DNA of 64,000 nt from contig NC_051140.1 in assembly GCF_014839805.1 (NCBI RefSeq), positions 15,707,826 through 15,771,825 on the forward strand. The letters are read 5' to 3'. This DNA is from Manduca sexta. Taxonomy: Eukaryota; Arthropoda; Insecta; Lepidoptera; Sphingidae. Below are positions 59,935 through 64,000 of this stretch, piece by piece. Within the stretch, counting starts at the first letter, position 1. Every line of letters begins with the position of its first letter. The notes beneath the pieces are model-generated. The model worked only from the letters and a program-made list of their open reading frames with translations. It was not told the origin of the DNA and did not search any database. The translations under genes were made by a program, and so were the position numbers.

Positions 59935-60185
59935 CAGGGATGTTATGGATACGAAATTTCGGATATGGATATAGGAATAAAATTATATCGGTTTCGGATA
60001 CGGTTACGGATATGTAATTATTTCGGATAGATTCACGTGGCGCGTGAGCGGTGAAACAAAAACTTGTCGGAACATATTATTCGTAACTTATCCGAAACTT
60101 TTATAACGGATACGGTTACGGATATATTTTTATTTCGGATATCCGATAGTTTCGGTTATGATTACGGAGCTCCATAACATCCCTG
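59935..60185. mobile_element. hAT-type MITE with perfect TIRs and 8-bp TSD
   Basis: 251 bp starting cagggatgttatgga and ending tccataacatccctg (15-bp perfect terminal inverted repeats), flanked on both sides by ttctaaat (59,927-59,934 and 60,186-60,193). CAGGG-type ends with 8-bp duplications are the signature of hAT transposons. The interior is built of short cggatat/cggatac/cggttacgg words in both orientations and has no transposase frame, so it was mobilised in trans. Confidence 0.93.
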
Positions 60186-61373
60186 TTCTAAATACAACTA
60201 CGTAAACAAACTCGAGAACAAAAGTTAGTTGTAAATACCCGACGGCGTTACCCTTTCCACGTTTAGTGTAAGTTTTATTACGCGAAGGAGCTTGATGAGT
60301 TTATTTCTTCTAAGAACAAACGGCAAACGCTTGATATTAAAAGTGCACGAACTGATTTACCGCTTAGAGTTAATGCTTCTGTCTTGTATTATGCCTTTTT
60401 ATTAAAATTCATATGCCTAAAAATGTAGGCATATAGTTAATAAGATAGATGGGAAAACATCATTTTATTAATAGAATGTTGGTAGATTTTTTTCCAACTT
60501 TATTTTTTATATTTTTACAGTCAATGTGTATGTATGATTACTATAATTATAATTAAAATAAATATAATTAATATAAACAAGTTCATTATCAAATAACATA
60601 CTTAAACAATTGATATAAAATAATTGATAAAAAAAGCAATGTTGAAAATTAATCATTTTTTTGTATTCTTCAGGAACTTCCACTGAAATTACCATTTTCC
60701 CATCAAAGCACCGTTTTAAAATATTCTAGTAAAATAGCTTAGATTACTTTTCACATAATACCATCATACGAAGCTATTAAACGAGGTCAAGGCTGAGATA
60801 TTTTTCCAGCGTAATAATTTCCCGTGAGATTAGCTATCCGCAGTAACTTGCTGTATAATAAACCTTTAAGTGTTAGTCTTAGTGTGGTAGTTTGACATAA
60901 GTTAGCGATCGTAAAGTACTTTCGATATGAAATTAACTGTGAACTCGATTTTTGTGCTGTTGATTTTGGATATAGAATTTCGCTATCGTTAACTTACGTG
61001 ATACCGGTATTGTAGCTTATACCTTTTTTACATAGAGACGGCCTCGAGGTATCTTGTTGCATTAAGATAGCTGCGCGGTAACTTTCTTGCGCGATGCGAT
61101 TTCACTATAAAATTCATTATATAATCAAGTTCCAATGCAGTGTTAGTGCAGAGGCCACCTATTGACCTTTAGTCATCTTCTCATCGAACGTGCTATATAG
61201 GTCAAATTAGAACTGATATTTTTTATATACGGCCGGCTGACGGCAAATTAATCGCCTGATGGTAATTCTTTACTGCACATGAATTTTTACAATAGCAAAA
61301 TAATTACTGGGTATATTGTATGCGATCTTGGAAGAAAGCCTGTTTGGGCGAGTTATGGGTTTTTAGTCATATA

Positions 61374-61650
61374 GCAACAGTAAACCTGCTGTTACTTTAC
61401 TATGGTTTTTTGTTCAGCCAGTCCATTCATACAGATCAGATTTTGTCGATTTGGTCGATTTAAAAAAAAAAAAAAATGATCAGCCAGTATTTACAAATTT
61501 AAAATTGGAAGACAACTAAAAACTTGTAAATGGAACATAAGTTTATCCTACAGTCGTCATCAATCATACAGAGCATTATACTCCTGAAGGTATTTTAATA
61601 ACGGACTTCGGGCCCACTGCGTCGATTTATCATGTTGAGTGTAGAATGAG
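61374..61650 (+). repeat. Duplicated ~275-bp repeat, copy 1
   Basis: Runs from gcaacagtaaacctgctgtt to gttgagtgtagaatgag and is nearly identical to 62,824-63,096, with differences concentrated in the central A-run. No open frame. Strand is arbitrary. Confidence 0.9.
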
Positions 61651-62362
61651 TATTTCAAGTAATTATCCAGTGAATGGGAATTGCGAGTCATCTTTGGCTT
61701 TGTTGTGTGATGATGTTTTGCTCGAAACGTGTTAAATATTGGTGGTGAGTGGATTTAGATTAACTGGAAATTCGGTTTTTCTTTGTAAATCTTGATTGAA
61801 CTGATAATACCACCCATTAACATTGAACGGTATTTATCTGTCAAAAGGATTGTTAATGCATTTCTGAGCTTAAAAGAGTACGTCATTTATTTGCGGTGAA
61901 TATAAACGTTTCTAACCTCAAAGGCACAAAAGAAACTAAAGGTTAACTAAACAAAATAAATCAATATCCCAATTCAAAGTAAACTCTAACGCACAGACTG
62001 GCAATGTAACAATTTTTTCCATGTCGATATCAACTTTATCGTTTGAATACCTCAACGGGGTCCGAAATTGGGACGCTTTCCCTACGTATCTTTATCTGAG
62101 AGTTGTGTCGGTCGGCCTTTGGGGTAGCTCGCTCAATTTTATTTCGTTTCGGCCTTTTGTCCCAACTCCGTTGCCCCAGGAATGTTTTTTTCATCTAATA
62201 TTATTTCGCTACTGAACACTTTTTCAATTTATTTCTGTACGTGTAGTTGTTTGAGATATCTTGATTTAGATTCCATTGTATTGTTCTGTGTAGGAGGAAA
62301 ATGTGATGAGTTACTTGTGAAGGCACTGTCGAGATCCTTTAATAGCTCTTAGAGTAGGTATA

Positions 62363-62416
62363 GAGTTGTTAAAGTTTTAATTTCCATTAATATGTAAATT
62401 AGAACTTTAACAACTC
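62363..62416. repeat. 21-bp inverted repeat (one mismatch)
   Basis: gagttgttaaagttttaatt plus t (62,363-62,383) pairs with 62,396-62,416 with one t/c difference, around a 12-nt spacer. Confidence 0.8.
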
Positions 62417-62543
62417 AACTCAACATTATATAGGCCAAATACGATTGTATGGAATAATTACTATTGAAATTAAACAAATTTTCCGGATTCTATCGCGGTT
62501 TTTTGTTTTTTATTTTTCTCCCGACGTTTTGAAGAAGACTTTG

Positions 62544-62579
62544 CAGCCTTCATGGTCACGGGGGGGACCATGAAGGCTG
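62544..62579. repeat. Perfect 14-bp inverted repeat with G-rich loop
   Basis: cagccttcatggtc (62,544-62,557) pairs exactly with gaccatgaaggctg (62,566-62,579). A decayed version (cagcctttatagtcacgggg) is at 26,411, so this is an element terminus or internal hairpin of a dispersed repeat. Confidence 0.8.
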
Positions 62580-62823
62580 AATAATTACTATTGTCACGTT
62601 TTATTACTGAAAATTCATGATGTAACCGTATATGTTACCCAGTCTGATGAAAAAACATTTGTTCATACAAAACTAACCCAACGCCGGCGTATTGAAAACT
62701 GTAAATGACATGTCATATTAATTAAAATTAAAAAAGCTGCTTTTTTTTCACGAATTTGTTACGTGACAAATATTTGTATGGCTACAGAATATTTGTTTGT
62801 CTAAGCTTAGATAACAGCTAAAT

Positions 62824-63096
62824 GCAACAGCAAACCTGCTGTTACTTTACTATGGTTTTTTGTTCAGCCAGTCCATTCATACAGATCAGATTTTGTCGAT
62901 TTAGTCGATATTAAAAAAAAAAATATCAGCCAGTATTTACAAATTTAAAATTGGAAGACAACTAAAAACTTGTAAATGGAACATAAGTTTATCCTACAGT
63001 CGTCATCAATCATACAGAGCATTATACTCCTGAAGGTATTTTAATAACGGACTTCGGGCCCACTGCGTCGATTTATCATGTTGAGTGTAGAATGAG
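62824..63096 (+). repeat. Duplicated ~275-bp repeat, copy 2
   Basis: Near-identical to 61,374-61,650. Its start aacagcaaacctgctgtt is a perfect 7-bp hairpin (one base decayed in copy 1). Its right end overlaps the perfect 30-bp inverted repeat at 63,092. Confidence 0.9.
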
Positions 63097-63170
63097 AAAT
63101 TTTATACGTTGTGTTTATATTTATATGCTTATCAGCAAACAATATAAACACAACGTATAAAATTTCTCAT
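63092..63170. repeat. Perfect 30-bp inverted repeat, 19-nt loop
   Basis: 63,092-63,121 is the exact reverse complement of 63,141-63,170 (arm begins atgagaaattttatacgttg). It lies directly at the end of copy 2 of the duplicated repeat, and its first five bases (atgag) are the repeat's last five. Confidence 0.95.
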
Positions 63171-64000
63171 CAACTTGACAAATTGTTACAACAGTAAAAT
63201 GAAAAAACCCAAGACTAATAATTTCGCAAAGTAAATATTTCCAAGACATCAAATTTCATAAAGACGCGTCAGGTTTATTGGCGGGGGGAAATTGAAATGG
63301 ATGCGGTTCGAAGTCGGGTAATATCTCACGGTATCACAAATGGAGGGGACGCGTTATCTCCATTCCGAGCAGTAATATCTGAAAGATACGTAAAGTACTT
63401 TTATATAGGACATAGAATCGCATAGAGCATGATTTTGGGTAATGTAATTTATATCAAAATACTATTTTTCAAAGTAACATAGTTTTCAATTCTTATAAAT
63501 TCCACATCCCACGTTATTTGCGAAAGATTTGTCGCCTTCAACCTATTAGAATTTGAATCGGTACAAAGAACAACCTGAGCAAGCACGTCGTATATTATTC
63601 CTTATCGTTTCGCGCCAATAAAGCGAAAATGGTCAAACGTCGCGAAGTTTTTCGACAATAAATTGGTTTGCTTTGAAAATGGCTTTGAACATTTGTGTAT
63701 TTACGGTGGGATTGTGGCTTAATAATGGTTTTGTTTTCAATTCTGAGCGATTCAAAACACAGATTGTGCCATCGGTAGCTGCTAGATAAGTTAAAATAAA
63801 TTTCTATAAAAAAATCAATTTTCATTCAAAAACTTATTGACTCACGCTGCATACAATAAGTATGGCCTGTCAATGTTAATACAATATATAGAAAAACAGT
63901 GGCTTATTTTGGATTCGTTAATGTGAATACTGACTAATTACCAGACAAGGTGTTAAAACCCGGCTTAGTGGCCTACATAAGTGCGTCGTAATCTTAATAC

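Larger units (their letters stand above)
51100..64000. other. Right-hand AT-rich region, repeats and possible large introns
   Basis: No further exon could be defended on either strand. The minus-strand gene at 50.3-51.1 kb must continue rightwards, so part of this is probably its intron(s). Recognised elements are listed separately. The stretches 52,100-54,950, 55,320-57,360, 60,200-61,370 and 63,180-64,000 contain nothing else I can name. Confidence 0.45.

Noticed and set aside
62021..62215. 64-codon plus-strand open frame with aromatic-rich sequence
   Set aside because: No coding bias or splice context; could be conserved noncoding DNA, but I cannot support a gene.
61374..63096. LTR retrotransposon with two 275-bp LTRs
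   Set aside because: No TG...CA ends, no primer-binding site or polypurine tract, no gag/pol frame inside and no flanking duplication.
1..64000. CRISPR array, prokaryotic operon, phage or other bacterial-type defence system
   Set aside because: No regularly spaced repeats, no operon-like gene packing; the introns and SINEs show a eukaryotic nuclear genome.

Overview
The window is a piece of an insect genome, almost certainly a moth or butterfly (Lepidoptera). The background is AT-rich. Genes are split by GT-AG introns. The repeats belong to well-known lepidopteran classes: tRNA-headed SINEs with target-site duplications, Helitron-like 3' ends (hairpin then CTAG), a hAT-type MITE, and 5'-truncated non-LTR retrotransposon pieces. 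I see no prokaryotic, viral or CRISPR features and no bacterial-type operon.

Layout. (1) 1-5.2 kb is repeat-rich intergenic DNA. (2) 5,246-6,072 is a complete two-exon gene for a 76-residue secreted cysteine-rich protein of the TIL type (8 cysteines), with a TATA box. (3) 6.4-11.3 kb is intergenic, with one SINE and a pair of perfect hairpins. (4) 11.3-47.2 kb is one large plus-strand gene, the orthologue of Drosophila RhoGAP100F/syd-1. I reconstructed 21 coding exons that join without a frame break into 1,370 codons plus a stop. Exon 1 sits in a GC-rich promoter block, followed by a 26.8-kb first intron; the other 20 exons lie within 39,074-47,160. In order the protein has a short basic N-terminus, a PDZ domain (about 134-220), a long Ser/Gly/Pro-rich linker, a C2 domain (about 768-905), a RhoGAP domain (about 923-1122) and a disordered SPR-repeat tail. 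(5) 47.2-48.7 kb looks like 3' UTR with several AATAAA signals. (6) 50,349-51,093 holds two minus-strand exons that I believe are the 3' end of a convergent gene. They show strong coding bias, but I do not recognise the product. (7) 51.1-64 kb is AT-rich, with a LINE C-terminal fragment, a (GT)n microsatellite, nested inverted repeats, the hAT MITE with perfect 8-bp target-site duplications, and two near-identical copies of a roughly 275-bp repeat, one abutting a perfect 30-bp inverted repeat.

How the genes relate. The syd-1 family acts in presynaptic active-zone assembly. Nothing links the small inhibitor-like gene or the downstream minus-strand gene to it functionally; they are simply neighbours. 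I found no convincing undescribed multi-gene system. The observations most worth a second look are the unrecognised minus-strand exons, a His in place of the usual RhoGAP Asn in the syd-1 protein, a 4-nt-spaced tandem splice acceptor that decides the C-terminal frame, an in-frame uORF just before the syd-1 start codon, candidate internal promoters in intron 1, and several perfect long inverted repeats.
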